Counted from the stretch's first letter, positions 13,318 to 26,399 are shown. The stretch: DNA of 64,000 bases from Neocallimastix lanati (nom. inval.) (GCA_016946835.1 JACVTC010000071.1:223501-287500), one strand, 5' to 3'. Numbers and translations: made by a program. Notes: generated by a model from the sequence alone, not told the origin.

Positions 13318-16135
13318 TTAATTAAAATTTATTTCTGATTTATTTCTGTACGTTATGGGAGCAAGCTGTTTTAGAACTGATTTTGCATAATTACTATTTA
13401 ATAATCCTTCTTTTTGAAGTTCCTCAGTAATCCTTACTCTATAGAATTTAATAAAACAAAATGTGGTTAGTACTTTATTAAATTATATATATAATTATAT
13501 GTTCAAGATTATTTTTACCTTTTATCTTTCATAAATTGCTTATCTGAATATCCAATTATGTCAAATATATTATCCTTTTCATATATATTATTATACATTA
13601 ATTTAGGAATTAATATTAATTTAAATAATTCATAGTTCATAAATGATAGTAATTATAGAAATAAAAACTGATATTTCTTACTTTATCATATGTAGATTTT
13701 GGTTTCATCGACGATAATGTTGGTTTTTTCACTCTTTCTGGGTCACTAAATAAATAAATAAATAAATTTATTAATATACTTATATTAATTAATCAAATTT
13801 TATTTAAAGTATATAAAATAATTTTAAAATCTATTATTTACCATTCTGCTGTAATACCAACGGATAATCTTATCTTTTCTAAATATAATTCATGTAATTT
13901 TTTTTGTTTTAATTCTTCTTCCTTTTTCATACGTTTTTCTAATAAATGATTTTGATATTCTTGTTTTCTGAAATCAATTCTTTCTTGATTATACTAGTAT
14001 TAAATATGTTATTATTTTGTTTTTATTTAATAACTTCATGTAATAAAGATAAAATAAATGGTTATATAAATATTAATTACTTTTGATATTTCTATTTGTT
14101 TTATTTCTTCAAGTCTTTTAAATTCTTCTTCTTCTTTCTTTTTTTGTTTTTCTTTATTTTCTTTTATCTCATAATATTTATTTAACTTTTCTTTATTTTT
14201 CATTTCTCTTAATTCTTTTTTTTTTTTTATAATTTTCTATAATATTGTGTATAATAGTTATATTTAGCATTTATTATTTTTAAAATATATGTTAAATATC
14301 ATGTAAAAGATATAATATTATTAATAATATTATCTTTTTTGTTAATTTTTTATTAAAACAATTCTGTTATTATTATAAAAACCTTTATTTTTATATTTTC
14401 CAATTTTTTTAAATTTTCGATTTTTTCTTCTTCTTTTAATTTTAAAATTTTTTTCTCCCTCCATTTTTTTAATTTTTCATGGAGTTTTTCTATTAATTTT
14501 AATTGTTTCTCTTTATCTTTTTCTGTAATATTTTTTCTCTTAATATCTTCATTTAAATTCTAGAATTATAATTTAAATTAATATTAGTTTTTTCAAAATT
14601 GATATTAAATATTTTAATTATTTAAATTTGTTTTCTACCTTAATAGAATTAATTATTTCATTTATCATTTCATTTTTTTGATTAACAAACGTTTTTATAC
14701 TATATTTATAATTATTTTTTTCTCTTAAATAATTTTGATATAAATCTATTAAATTCTTTTTAAATATAAATTAATCTAATGATTTTTTTATATATATTAA
14801 AATAAAAATAAAAATTTCATACTTTGGCTTCATTTATATGAATATTTAATTCATTTGATATTCGTTCTTGTAATAATATAAATCTATTATTTGAAGCTTT
14901 CATATATTCTTCATAAAGTTTTTCAATTAATAAAAAATTACTAAATACTATTTTATTTGGCTTGCTTATAAATATTTCATTCCTATTTGTTTCAATAAAT
15001 CTTTAAAATAAAATTATTAATATTATACCTATATATATATACTATATACTTTTTAAAGATAAATATTTTATATAATTATATTTATATTACTTTATGTAAT
15101 TTTCAAAGCAAATTTTCCTAAATTCTTCATTAAGGCATGTTAATTCTAAAAATAAACATGGCTTTTTTGTCTCAGAATCAATTATCCATGGATTAATAAC
15201 TCCAAATTGTAATTCATCTTCATATTTACTGTAAGCATTTGAAATCTCTTTATATAATTTTTTTTCTTCTTCTTTTAACTATTTTATTAATAAGATTATA
15301 TAGAAAATTCAAATTTATTAAATTTTTATTTCATAATATTATTTTAAATTTATCAAACTCAAAGTTATATTTTTACCATTTTAAATTTTTCATTAAGTTT
15401 TTCATTTAAATTTGTCATATTTGTTTTAATTGATTTTTTATTATTTTTCAAATCATTTAAGTTTTGAGATGTTAATGACTTTGAAAAGGATAATACGTCG
15501 GAAATTGTATCTTTATAATATATTTATTTATATATAAGATAAATTATTTTGTTATTTAAGATAATAAATTATTTATTATTTTTATGATACCATTTTTGTA
15601 CTTGATATATTCGTTTTTATTCTTATTAATTTCATTAATATAATTTTCAATAATATTAATTGTTTCTCTATTGGTAGAACATAATATTTGTTTACTTAAA
15701 ATATTGAGTACATCACTTTCAAGCTTTTTACTATTTTAAATAAATATTTGTTAATAAATTAGAATTACAAATTTACTTATTTATTAATATAAATTAATAC
15801 CATATATTTAAATTATAATTTAAATAATTTATCCATATTTTTTTATGAGCATTGAGTTCTTCATTATTTCTATTAACATTCGTTAATTTTTCATATTTAT
15901 TAATCTATTACCAATATAAAATATTAATTCGTATTTAAAAAGAATATTTAAAAGAAAGATATAGTTTTTTATTAATATGAACCTTTTGAAGAATTAATTT
16001 ATTATTTTCTTTTTGATTATTTAAAAATGTTTTATAGCAATCATAGTAATTATCGTTATTATAAGATGAATCTTTTATATCTTTAAATAATTTTGAAAAT
16101 GGTTTATTATATATTATATTTTTATTTTTATTCAT
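13318..16135 (-). CDS. Coiled-coil protein, CCDC148-like (13 exons)
   Basis: Exons inferred as 16135-15983, 15904-15801, 15730-15591, 15510-15377, 15278-15091, 15000-14823, 14755-14639, 14559-14383, 14236-14081, 13993-13842, 13745-13682, 13574-13519 and 13438-13318. Every intron is 67-146 bases, GT-AG and phase-consistent; the total is 1740 bases (579 codons). The protein is largely Glu/Lys-rich coiled coil, with a middle INPWIIDSETKKPC segment and a C-terminal GYSDKQFMKDKR..ITEEL..EGLLNSNYAKSVL tail. The length (CCDC148 in animals is about 590 residues) and this tail suggest CCDC148; CCDC112 or another ciliary coiled-coil protein is possible. The start is the first ATG after an in-frame TAA, but a further 5' exon near 16150-16180 (FIDEVKKVM) cannot be excluded. 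Next to AXDND1, it probably acts in the flagellum. Confidence 0.65.
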
Positions 16136-16328
16136 TTTTTAGTAACGAAATTCATCACTTTTTTTACTTCATCAATAAATCTTTAAATATGTTTAATAAA
16201 AAAAAAATATTATATCAAATCATTTTTCGGAGTTAATAATTTTAATATTATTTATTAATTATATATATTTTATAAACAAATAATTGATATTTGTGTTACA
16301 AAATAGAAAATATATTTTTTAGTTTAAA

Positions 16329-17131
<803 letters not shown>

Positions 17132-17145
17132 GATTAAGAGTCTCA
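17132..17145 (+). other. Primer-binding site of copia-1, tRNA-Lys(CUU) anticodon arm
   Basis: GATTAAGAGTCTCA immediately follows the LTR. Its complement, TGAGACTCTTAATC, is the anticodon stem and loop of a eukaryotic tRNA-Lys with anticodon CUU (loop CTCTTAA). This implies priming by an internally cut tRNA rather than by the CCA end, as known for copia and Ty5 with initiator tRNA-Met. Confidence 0.75.
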
Positions 17146-17206
17146 GTTGACTCATATCATTTATTATTAAAAGTACTTAATTAATTCGCTTCACCGCTCC
17201 GAAATC

Positions 17207-20200
17207 ATGCAAGACTTTAACTTAGCTAAGGACCAACGCCTCCATGGAAAATCCAACTTTAATGAGTGGAAATTCCTTATTGACAATGCCGCTAAACGTC
17301 AAGGTATTAAGGAATTCATGGAAGTCGACGTCGTTGGAAAACTTAATGATGTAGGTTTTGATTACAACCCCAATGTCAACGATGTTATCAACAAGGTAAT
17401 TACTAAATTAATTACCAAAATGTTACCGCAAGCTCCTGCCGAACCTATTCGAAACAATAATGCTGAGGTTAATCGAAACAATAATGTTGATATCAATACT
17501 CAGCTAACTAACTTTTTTGGTAATCCTCTTAATCATATCAGATTAGTTGAGGAAGCAGAAAGGATCGATGCTGACATGATACTCATGATCAGTAAGAATG
17601 TCGATGATTCTGTTTTAAGAGAAATCAGCAGACTTAATAATGGTTTCCGTATAATGGAAAGACTCAAATCAAAATATGGAAATTCAAATGCTGATATGGA
17701 ATACTGGCTTAAAAGATTAAGAAGTATTAAAGCCAGAGATAGAAATCAAATCATCGAAAAGCTAGAACTTATGAAAGAAACTTTCGATGATATGGAAGAA
17801 CAACATGTGGAGATCACTGATAAGGAAAAATTAAAATATCTCTATAACGTACTACCGGATGATTATAAAAATATCATTCAAATTAATTTGAATAGTGACC
17901 CTAATGTATATATTAATAATCTCAAAAGTTTTATTTATGCAAAATCTTACCTAGAAAATTGGGAAGATAACAAAACCATTGAAAAAGATGATCCAATGGA
18001 TCTAGATTTTATCAGTAGAGGAAGAAGAACTAGTAATTCCTCAAAGAAAAATGAACACAACAACCATAATAACAAAAGCTCTAACTCTAAGAAAAGAGGA
18101 AAGCAAAATGGTAACCAATATAACAATAATAATAAAGATAATAGTAACAAAGACAATAATAATAAATCATATTGTCACATTTGTGAAGTTAAAGGACACT
18201 CTACCAGAAACTGCATATATAATATGAAGACGAAGTCAAATCATAATAAAGGGAGGCAAGAAAAGCTTCAAGTAAAGACCACATTAAATGATCATCCAAA
18301 GAAGTCTTTACATTTAATAAGTAAAATTTCTGATCCAGACAGTGCCAGTAGTTATGACGATAATTTTGATTTTGAAGACGCAAGGGCACTGATAGAAAAA
18401 CAAGAAGAAATAAACATTGACAATAAGGTTAAATTTTCTGGATTAATTGAATACGTGAATGATAGTTTTATTATTCCAAAGGAGATAACAATTCCTAATA
18501 AAAAAGAGGAATTATATGTAAACAACATCAATTATTATGAAGAAAATGATAAGACTAGTGAATGGTTATATGATACTGGTGCTGGAGAACATATAACTAA
18601 TGATTTTAATTTGCTAAATAATTTTATTCACTGCAAAATAAAGTTAAGATGTGCCAATGGGACAATGTGTAGCTTCGAAGGATATGGTACTTACGAATGT
18701 TACATTAATGGAATATATTTACGACTAGACAAGGTATTATATTCAAAATCTGCAACTAAAAATCTTATTAGTGGAATAGAACTGGCCAAAATAGGATATA
18801 GAGTCATTATTGACACTGATGATTATACACGTGGTAGATTTAACTTATGGGGTCCAAATAATGTATATATAGGAACTTATTATTCTACAAATGATAATCA
18901 ATTCTTAGTAAATACTTACAAGATTAATAAAAACTTTGAAGAAAAGGATAAAAATATTATGGCTTTAAACGAAGTTGATGAAAAAAGCCTTGAAATTTGG
19001 CATAGAAGACTAGGTCATTATTACCTAGAAAACATAAACAAATATCTAAGTTTACACCAAATAAAAACTCCTAAATGCATAGAATGTAAAGTAGCTAAAA
19101 TGTCAAGGAAATCACACGGAGGAAAAACACCGAAAGCTACGAAAATATTAGAAATAATACATTCAGACATTTCAGGTCCATACAATTCATCTATCAATAA
19201 TAAAAAATACTTTATTACATTCATGGATGAATTCTCAAGAAAAGTATGGATATATACTTTAAAATCTAAAGCCGAAGCCCCCGAATTAATTGTGGAATTC
19301 TTCAAGTACTTAAATAACCAATTTGAAGAATATAATATTAAAATATTTAAATCAGATGGAGGAAAGGAATTTAAAAATAAAACAGTTAATAAATACTGTA
19401 AAGAAAATGGAATAGAAAAAACCTATTCTCCTCCAGGTTGTCCTGAAGTTAATGGAAAAGCTGAAAGAATAAACAGAACTCTTAGAAATTCAGCTAAAAC
19501 TCTTCTATATTGGGCAGAATTATCAGAAAACTTTTGGAATTTCGCCATAAAACAGGCATGCTACATATATAACTTAATTCCCCATTCAGGAAATAAATTT
19601 TTAATACCCAATGAAGTATTTTACAACAAAAAGGTAGAGTTAAAACATTTAAAAACCTTTGGTTGTGTGTGTTATTACAGGGATGATACACAACACAAAT
19701 CAAAATTTTTACCAAATGCTAAGAAGGGCGTATTCTTGGGATTTGATGATAAAAAATATTCATATATTATCATGGATATTGAAAATAATAAAATACATTA
19801 TACTAACGATGTAGAATTCGTTGAAGAAGAGCCTAGTAAACACAAATACGAAACAAGCAATTATAAAGACTCTTACTTCTCATTTATGAAAGACAACAAT
19901 AGAAAAGATATGAATCCAGAAGATAATATTATAAATGAAGATAATAATATAAATGAAGATAATAATATGAACAATGAAAATAATTTTAATGGAAGAAACA
20001 TCTTAAATGAAGAAAACAGTTTAAATGAAAATATTAATAATGAAAGGACTACTAATACAGAACATAAAAGTAATTACATTAAAAATAAGCATGTCAATAA
20101 TATATCGTTAAATGAAGAAAATCAAGAATTTGATAATAAAGATATAAACCAGAAAAATAACCATAATTTAAATAAAGATGTTGAAATTAATTCTAAAATT

Positions 20201-21055
20201 AATCCTGAAATTAAAAATAAAAATAATTGTGAATTTAAATTGAAATTCAATTTCAACAATGTTGACAAAAATAATTCTGAAAATAATTATTTGAATGAGA
20301 TAAATAGAAATTTAGAAATAATAAATAAAAATTATAATAAAAAGTTTAGAAATAATACTAAGAATACCAATTTTAATTCTAACATTATTGAAAAATATAA
20401 ACCAGAAGATCCTGCTTACACCGCCTCAACTTCCAGCAGGAACAAAGGAAAAGAAAAAATAACCGAATTTGAAAATTTTGATAAAAATAAAATATTTTTA
20501 AATAATGAAAAATCAAGCCAAAATTTACAGAATTTTACAATAAATAATAATAATATGAAAAAAAATTTTAATAATAAAAATTTTTCAAAAAATGATGAAA
20601 AAATTCAAGAAAATCTATTGGCTGAAGCAAAATCACATTCATATCATATCAAAAAATTTTCAAATAATTCAATAATTTCAAATAACACTAATGAATCACA
20701 TATTACATATGACAACAATAATGATTCACATAAATCTATTAATAATTCAAATAAATCAATGAATATCAAAAATTTTCCAAAAAATGATCAAAATTTTATT
20801 AATAAAAATTTTTTATCGAAAAATAATAAATTAATTCAACAAAATTCAAAATCCAGCGACTCTATGAAGAAAAACTATAATTTCTCCACTCCTACAATAG
20901 ATATCAATAATATTCCTTCAGATAATAAAAATACGGTAATGGAAAATCTTAAAAATATAACTCTTCCATATAATATTAATCAGAATTTACCTTTAATAAC
21001 CGATTCTTCAACCAACCAAATTTCTCAAAAAAACAGACGAAATTTCACTTACTAA
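17207..21055 (+). CDS. copia-1 gag-protease-integrase
   Basis: 1282 codons from ATG. Gag occupies about residues 1-400 with a zinc knuckle (CHICEVKGHSTRNC, near 322). The protease active site is D-T-G-A (near 456). The integrase zinc-binding segment has H-R-R-L-G-H and C-I-E-C (598-626), and the core has D in HSDISGP (651), D in KSDGGKE (716) and E in VNGKAER (748), so all three catalytic acids are present. A 390-residue Asn/Lys/Asp-rich linker follows. The frame ends 22 bases past an A7 tract (21027-21033), because RT lies in the +1 frame. Deleting one A would join the two frames, so this is either a mutation, an assembly error in a homopolymer, or slippage. Confidence 0.93.
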   Translation: MQDFNLAKDQRLHGKSNFNEWKFLIDNAAKRQGIKEFMEVDVVGKLNDVGFDYNPNVNDVINKVITKLITKMLPQAPAEPIRNNNAEVNRNNNVDINTQLTNFFGNPLNHIRLVEEAERIDADMILMISKNVDDSVLREISRLNNGFRIMERLKSKYGNSNADMEYWLKRLRSIKARDRNQIIEKLELMKETFDDMEEQHVEITDKEKLKYLYNVLPDDYKNIIQINLNSDPNVYINNLKSFIYAKSYLENWEDNKTIEKDDPMDLDFISRGRRTSNSSKKNEHNNHNNKSSNSKKRGKQNGNQYNNNNKDNSNKDNNNKSYCHICEVKGHSTRNCIYNMKTKSNHNKGRQEKLQVKTTLNDHPKKSLHLISKISDPDSASSYDDNFDFEDARALIEKQEEINIDNKVKFSGLIEYVNDSFIIPKEITIPNKKEELYVNNINYYEENDKTSEWLYDTGAGEHITNDFNLLNNFIHCKIKLRCANGTMCSFEGYGTYECYINGIYLRLDKVLYSKSATKNLISGIELAKIGYRVIIDTDDYTRGRFNLWGPNNVYIGTYYSTNDNQFLVNTYKINKNFEEKDKNIMALNEVDEKSLEIWHRRLGHYYLENINKYLSLHQIKTPKCIECKVAKMSRKSHGGKTPKATKILEIIHSDISGPYNSSINNKKYFITFMDEFSRKVWIYTLKSKAEAPELIVEFFKYLNNQFEEYNIKIFKSDGGKEFKNKTVNKYCKENGIEKTYSPPGCPEVNGKAERINRTLRNSAKTLLYWAELSENFWNFAIKQACYIYNLIPHSGNKFLIPNEVFYNKKVELKHLKTFGCVCYYRDDTQHKSKFLPNAKKGVFLGFDDKKYSYIIMDIENNKIHYTNDVEFVEEEPSKHKYETSNYKDSYFSFMKDNNRKDMNPEDNIINEDNNINEDNNMNNENNFNGRNILNEENSLNENINNERTTNTEHKSNYIKNKHVNNISLNEENQEFDNKDINQKNNHNLNKDVEINSKINPEIKNKNNCEFKLKFNFNNVDKNNSENNYLNEINRNLEIINKNYNKKFRNNTKNTNFNSNIIEKYKPEDPAYTASTSSRNKGKEKITEFENFDKNKIFLNNEKSSQNLQNFTINNNNMKKNFNNKNFSKNDEKIQENLLAEAKSHSYHIKKFSNNSIISNNTNESHITYDNNNDSHKSINNSNKSMNIKNFPKNDQNFINKNFLSKNNKLIQQNSKSSDSMKKNYNFSTPTIDINNIPSDNKNTVMENLKNITLPYNINQNLPLITDSSTNQISQKNRRNFTY

Positions 21056-21170
21056 TAATAACGAAATAAATAATAAATTTAACAACAATAATATAGTAAA
21101 TAAAGAAAATTATGCCCACAAATCTCTTATAGATGCATCAAGTGTTATTGATTTTAATAATGATGAAATT

Positions 21171-22832
21171 ATGGATGACATTGTAGCCAATACAGAATAT
21201 GGCAATATCCATAAAAGACCACTTAGTCCAAAATATAAAGAGACTGCACCTACTAATATTAGTTCTCGTAGAAAACTAGACCAAATCAACGACATTATTA
21301 TTGCTTCTATATTTTGTCACATTCCTAATACATATGAAGAAGCAATAAACAGTGAAGACAAAAATAACTGGATTGAGGCTATTAATGATGAACTTAATAA
21401 CCTTTATTCTAATAATATTATGACTTTTGTTAAAAATGTACCTAAAAACAAGAACATCATTACCACAAAATGGGTTTTCAACACTAAACGTGATTCAAAT
21501 AATAATATTTATAAATATAAAGCTCGTTTAGTTGCTCGTGGATTTAAACAAAAATGGGGAATCGATTATGAATTAACTTATTTTCCTACTCTAAACATTG
21601 ATGGTCTTAAATTAATATTCGCTATTTCTGCTGCTCTTAAGTGGAATATTTTCCAGCTAGATATAAAGGCCGCTTACCTTAATGCTCCGCTTGATAAAGA
21701 TATTTATACTACTATTCCTAAAGGCGATACGCGCTTTGGGCGGGGATATTGGAAGCTCAACAAAGCTTTGTATGGCCTTAAGCAATCTGGTAGACAATGG
21801 TATAATACCATTAGAAAATTCCTAATAAAAAATGAGTTCATTCAAATTAAATCCGAACAATGTATTTTCAAATTTACAAAAAATAATATAACAAAATGCA
21901 TTATCGGCTTATACGTGGACGACATGGTCATCGCTGGAGAAAACGAATACATTAAACAAATAATAAATAAAATAAAATCAAAATTTAAAATATCTAAATG
22001 TGATCCAATTGAATACATATTAGGAATTGAAGTAAAGAAAGAAAATAATTCATATATTATTTCACAAAAAAATTTTATAAATAATATGTTATATAAATTT
22101 AATATTGATAATACAAAGAAAAGAAAAACACCATGTACTGGTGATAATAAAATATCAGAAAACAATAAACCTTTCGATAAAACAATCTACAAAAGCGCAA
22201 TAGGTTCCTTAATATACCTTTCGAAATGTACTAGACCTGACATAGCTTTCGCTGTAAATAAAGCTTCAAGAAAATGTGAAAATCCAACTATATCGGATTG
22301 GAACAAAATAATAAATATTCTAAAATATATTAATAGTACCAAAGAATTTAAGATAGAATATAATGGAAAGGGGGAGCTTGTTGCATATACCGACTCTGAC
22401 TTTGCCGGCTGTTTGGAAGATAGAAAATCTACCTCAGGAGGAATAATACTTATGGGAACAAGTCCGATATGCTGGTTGTCCAAGAAACAAACAAGTGTTG
22501 CTACGTCTACTGCTGAAGCAGAGTACATAAGCACTTCCGAAAATATAAAGAAAATATTATGGATTAGAAATATAATAAAAGAAATTTTAAACAAATGGAT
22601 AACTGTTAAAATCTATACAGATAATCAAGCAAGTAAGAAAATAATGGAGAACGGAGAAATAAATACAAAATTAAAGCATATAAGTGTAAGATATCATTTC
22701 AACAGGGACAATATTGCAAAGAAGAAAGTAAAATTAGAATATATTGATACTGAAAACATGCTAGCGGACATATTAACCAAGGACTCAAATGGACCAAAGA
22801 TACAAAAATTTACAAACAACATTTTTATCTAA
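21171..22832 (+). CDS. copia-1 reverse transcriptase-RNase H
   Basis: 553 codons from the first ATG in this frame; coding sequence continues upstream in the same frame to the A tract at 21027. RT contains KYKARLVARGF, QLDIKAAYLNA, ALYGLKQSGRQW and the catalytic YVDDM box (near residue 247). RNase H follows with YTDSDFAG, RKSTSG, STAEAEY, YTDNQAS and LADILTK. All expected catalytic acids are visible. The product copies the element RNA to DNA in cytoplasmic particles (family knowledge). It has no independent promoter and depends on restoring frame with the upstream part. Confidence 0.93.
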   Translation: MDDIVANTEYGNIHKRPLSPKYKETAPTNISSRRKLDQINDIIIASIFCHIPNTYEEAINSEDKNNWIEAINDELNNLYSNNIMTFVKNVPKNKNIITTKWVFNTKRDSNNNIYKYKARLVARGFKQKWGIDYELTYFPTLNIDGLKLIFAISAALKWNIFQLDIKAAYLNAPLDKDIYTTIPKGDTRFGRGYWKLNKALYGLKQSGRQWYNTIRKFLIKNEFIQIKSEQCIFKFTKNNITKCIIGLYVDDMVIAGENEYIKQIINKIKSKFKISKCDPIEYILGIEVKKENNSYIISQKNFINNMLYKFNIDNTKKRKTPCTGDNKISENNKPFDKTIYKSAIGSLIYLSKCTRPDIAFAVNKASRKCENPTISDWNKIINILKYINSTKEFKIEYNGKGELVAYTDSDFAGCLEDRKSTSGGIILMGTSPICWLSKKQTSVATSTAEAEYISTSENIKKILWIRNIIKEILNKWITVKIYTDNQASKKIMENGEINTKLKHISVRYHFNRDNIAKKKVKLEYIDTENMLADILTKDSNGPKIQKFTNNIFI

Positions 22833-22843
22833 AAATATTATTT

Positions 22844-22852
22844 GAGAGGGAG
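22844..22852 (+). other. copia-1 polypurine tract
   Basis: GAGAGGGAG directly before the TGTT of the 3' LTR, 12 bases past the pol stop codon. Confidence 0.8.
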
Positions 22853-23172
22853 TGTTGACTGCACTCATAATTTAACTATATATTTAATTTATTTATTTAT
22901 AGTATTTATTTATATTTATGTGTATTTATTTATTTATATTTAATGATTACTTAAATGTATTATGATCTATCGTCTTGTATAAATCTATGTTAATTATCTT
23001 TTAATATTTATTTAATTAATTTTTAATTTATTTTATGTTATGGAAAACGCATGTTGTAACATGTGACTTTATTACTTATTTAAAGCTGAAAGATAGATCA
23101 TACACTTATTTCCCTTGTATACCATATTCCATAAGGAATATTATTATAGATCTAAATTTAATAAAGCTAACA
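22853..23172 (+). repeat. 3' LTR of copia-1
   Basis: Same 320 bases as 16812-17131. It is followed at once by ATTAT and the resumed (ATT)n array. Confidence 0.97.
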
Positions 23173-23720
<548 letters not shown>

Positions 23721-24377
23721 GTTTATATAAAATAAAATTAAAAGAGAGTTAAAATACTATATTTATTTTCATTTTTTATTTTAAATAGTTATATAAAAAA
23801 TTTCAGTTTAATAAAGAATGATTTTAAATTCTTTATAAATTAAAATAGTTCTATTAAATGTTATTGCTTCAATATTTTCATCATTAATTCTCTCGAAAAC
23901 TTGATATTTATAGTAAATAATAGATATTAAAAAAAAATACAGTAACAAAGTAAAAAAAATAATTTTAACTATATCGAAATATACCTAGAATTTATTAGAG
24001 TATAAATTTTTATAATTAAATAATATCATGTTCTACTTCAAATTCAGTTTATATGTCATTTAGGGAGTTTTAGTCTTTGAATGAATAAAGTATAAATAAA
24101 AAGGCATATATCATTTTTCCTCATTTTCAAACCTAATTTCATCTTCTATGTCATCGTCTTTAATTTGATTTTCTATATAATTTGAATCAAATAATATAAC
24201 ATGTTAGATTTTTGGCAAAATAAAATAATTACTTTAACCAATTATTTTTATAATGTATTGAATCATAAAAATTTTTGTAGTAAATTTATTTAGAATTAAT
24301 ATGATTTTTAGAATTATTTTTAAACGGCTGCGGCCATTAATACTGGTAAATAAAGTTTATAAAAACAAGAAATTTTG

Positions 24378-24431
24378 TAAATTTATTTATTGTGTATTAC
24401 TAAATATAGTAATACACAATAAATAAATTTA
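24378..24431. repeat. Perfect 25-bp inverted repeat (hairpin or cruciform)
   Basis: Two 25-base arms (24378-24402 and 24407-24431) with the core TGTGTATTACTA / TAGTAATACACA are exactly complementary around a 4-base loop (AATA). No U tract follows to make it a terminator, and no gene is close. It could be a small transposon footprint, a palindrome formed by replication, or a structured RNA. Confidence 0.85.
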
Positions 24432-26190
24432 AAAGTGTTGTACGATTTGAGCATTAATTAGCCAGGGATTCTTTCTAAAATAACATATTATAATTGTCTG
24501 GGATGACTAGAAAACCATGTTTTTACATATATATTTCAACTTTCAATTTATTATTAAATACTCAGAAAAAAATTTTTTATAGTTATTTTTATAATATGTA
24601 CGTATTAATAATAATTAAAAAATTTATTAAATAATTTTATTATTTAAATATTATAAATTTTATTATACGAATTTATTTGTTTTTTTGAATTCAATAAAAA
24701 AAAATAAGGAAAAAAAATATCAATGTTTCGTATAAAGTTATAGTATTCATTAATTTGATTATTCAATGTTTTTTTTTGAAATTTCAATTAATTTAAAAAC
24801 AAAAGTCTCCTATTATTGATAATTGATTTTTATGTTATTTACATAATTATATTATTAGTATTAAAATATATTCCATAATAATAGATATAGAAATAGAAAT
24901 AGTTTATCATTAACTAATATGATACTTTTTAATAATCAATAAATATAATTTTATTAGAAATTCTAATAATATTTCATGATCATTTTTCTATTGTTTTTTT
25001 TTTTTTTTTTTTGATATTATTTTAATTTTACAGTTTTTATGATAAAAGTGTATTAATAAATTTGACAAAATCGTTTAATTTATACAATTTTTACGATCTA
25101 ATATTTAATCATACCTTTTTCAATTATAATATTAATTTATCCAATTTGCTTTCTATAAACAAAATATCTCTATTTAATATTTAATAATAATATAAGACTT
25201 GTATAATGTTACACAATTTAAAACTTTATAAACAAAAACTTTAAAATCAAACTAGTTTTTTTAATAAAAATTTTTGTTATTATTTTTTTTTTATTTCATT
25301 TTATTACTTTTTTTATTTCATTTTATTACTCTTTAAGATTATTTTTACTCTATATTTTTTTTTTGAATTTTATTTATATCCACACTTGATTTACATGAGA
25401 ATGAAACGATTCATAAAATATACAATAATATAAAAAATTTAAATTTTATTTTTAATAAAGAATAATATATAATTCCTATTGAATTATATTATCTACCATT
25501 TATTTTAATAATAAAATATCTAGCTATTACTAAATAATGATTATCTAAATCAATAATTAAAAAAATATAATATTGAAATTTATAAAATGCATTTATCTTC
25601 TTATTATAAAAATATTCATTATAATTACTAAAATAAAACTATTATCATTATTTTAAAAATTAATTAGTAATTAACTAATAATACAATTATTCATTTATTT
25701 AAATTAATTAGAAATACCAACAAAATCAATTCCCATTTTTATTATAAACCAGAAAATAATTTAAATATATTTACTTTACTTTCATTTATAATAAATATTT
25801 AATATATCATTAAATATAAATTTAACATAATATTTATATTATTAACTCAAGAATTCTTTTTAAATATTATATTATTATAAGTTATAATATTACTAATAAA
25901 ATTTTAATAACAATATAAATTCAATTTAAATTTTTAATTGATTCTGAAAAAATTCTTGAAGGTAATTACATCTTAAATTTTAAAATCAAATATAAATATA
26001 TAAAAATTTTATAAATTCAAACTACAAGTTTTAGGTTATTTTCAATATTTTTATATAAAATTAATGTAATATTATAATAAAATATATATAATTTTTTAAT
26101 AATTATTTAAATAATATTTTAGTTATATTAGTTTATAATAGTTAAATAAAAAGTAAATTAGTTATAAAAATAGTTTAGTTGATTATTAAA

Positions 26191-26256
26191 AGTAAATAAT
26201 CCAGATAGATAAATAATAAATATAAGTAAATAATCCAGATAGATAAATAATAAATA
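26191..26256. repeat. 32-base direct repeat, two copies
   Basis: The unit opening AGTAAATAATCCAGATAG occurs at 26191-26222 and again, unchanged by eye, at 26225-26256. A local tandem duplication. Confidence 0.85.
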
Positions 26257-26399
26257 ACAATAAATAACATAAATAAAAATAACTAAAATAAGTGTAAAAT
26301 AAAATTTAGTGTTTTATCTATTGTTAATATTCCTTCAAAAAAAAAAAAAAGATAAACAGAAAAATTATAATAATTTTTTATTTAGTTTCGTCGATAACG

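Noticed and set aside
21027-21033. Programmed -1 frameshift site for copia-1 RT
   Set aside because: RT lies in the +1 frame and the -1 frame ends soon after; the heptamer is probably coincidental.
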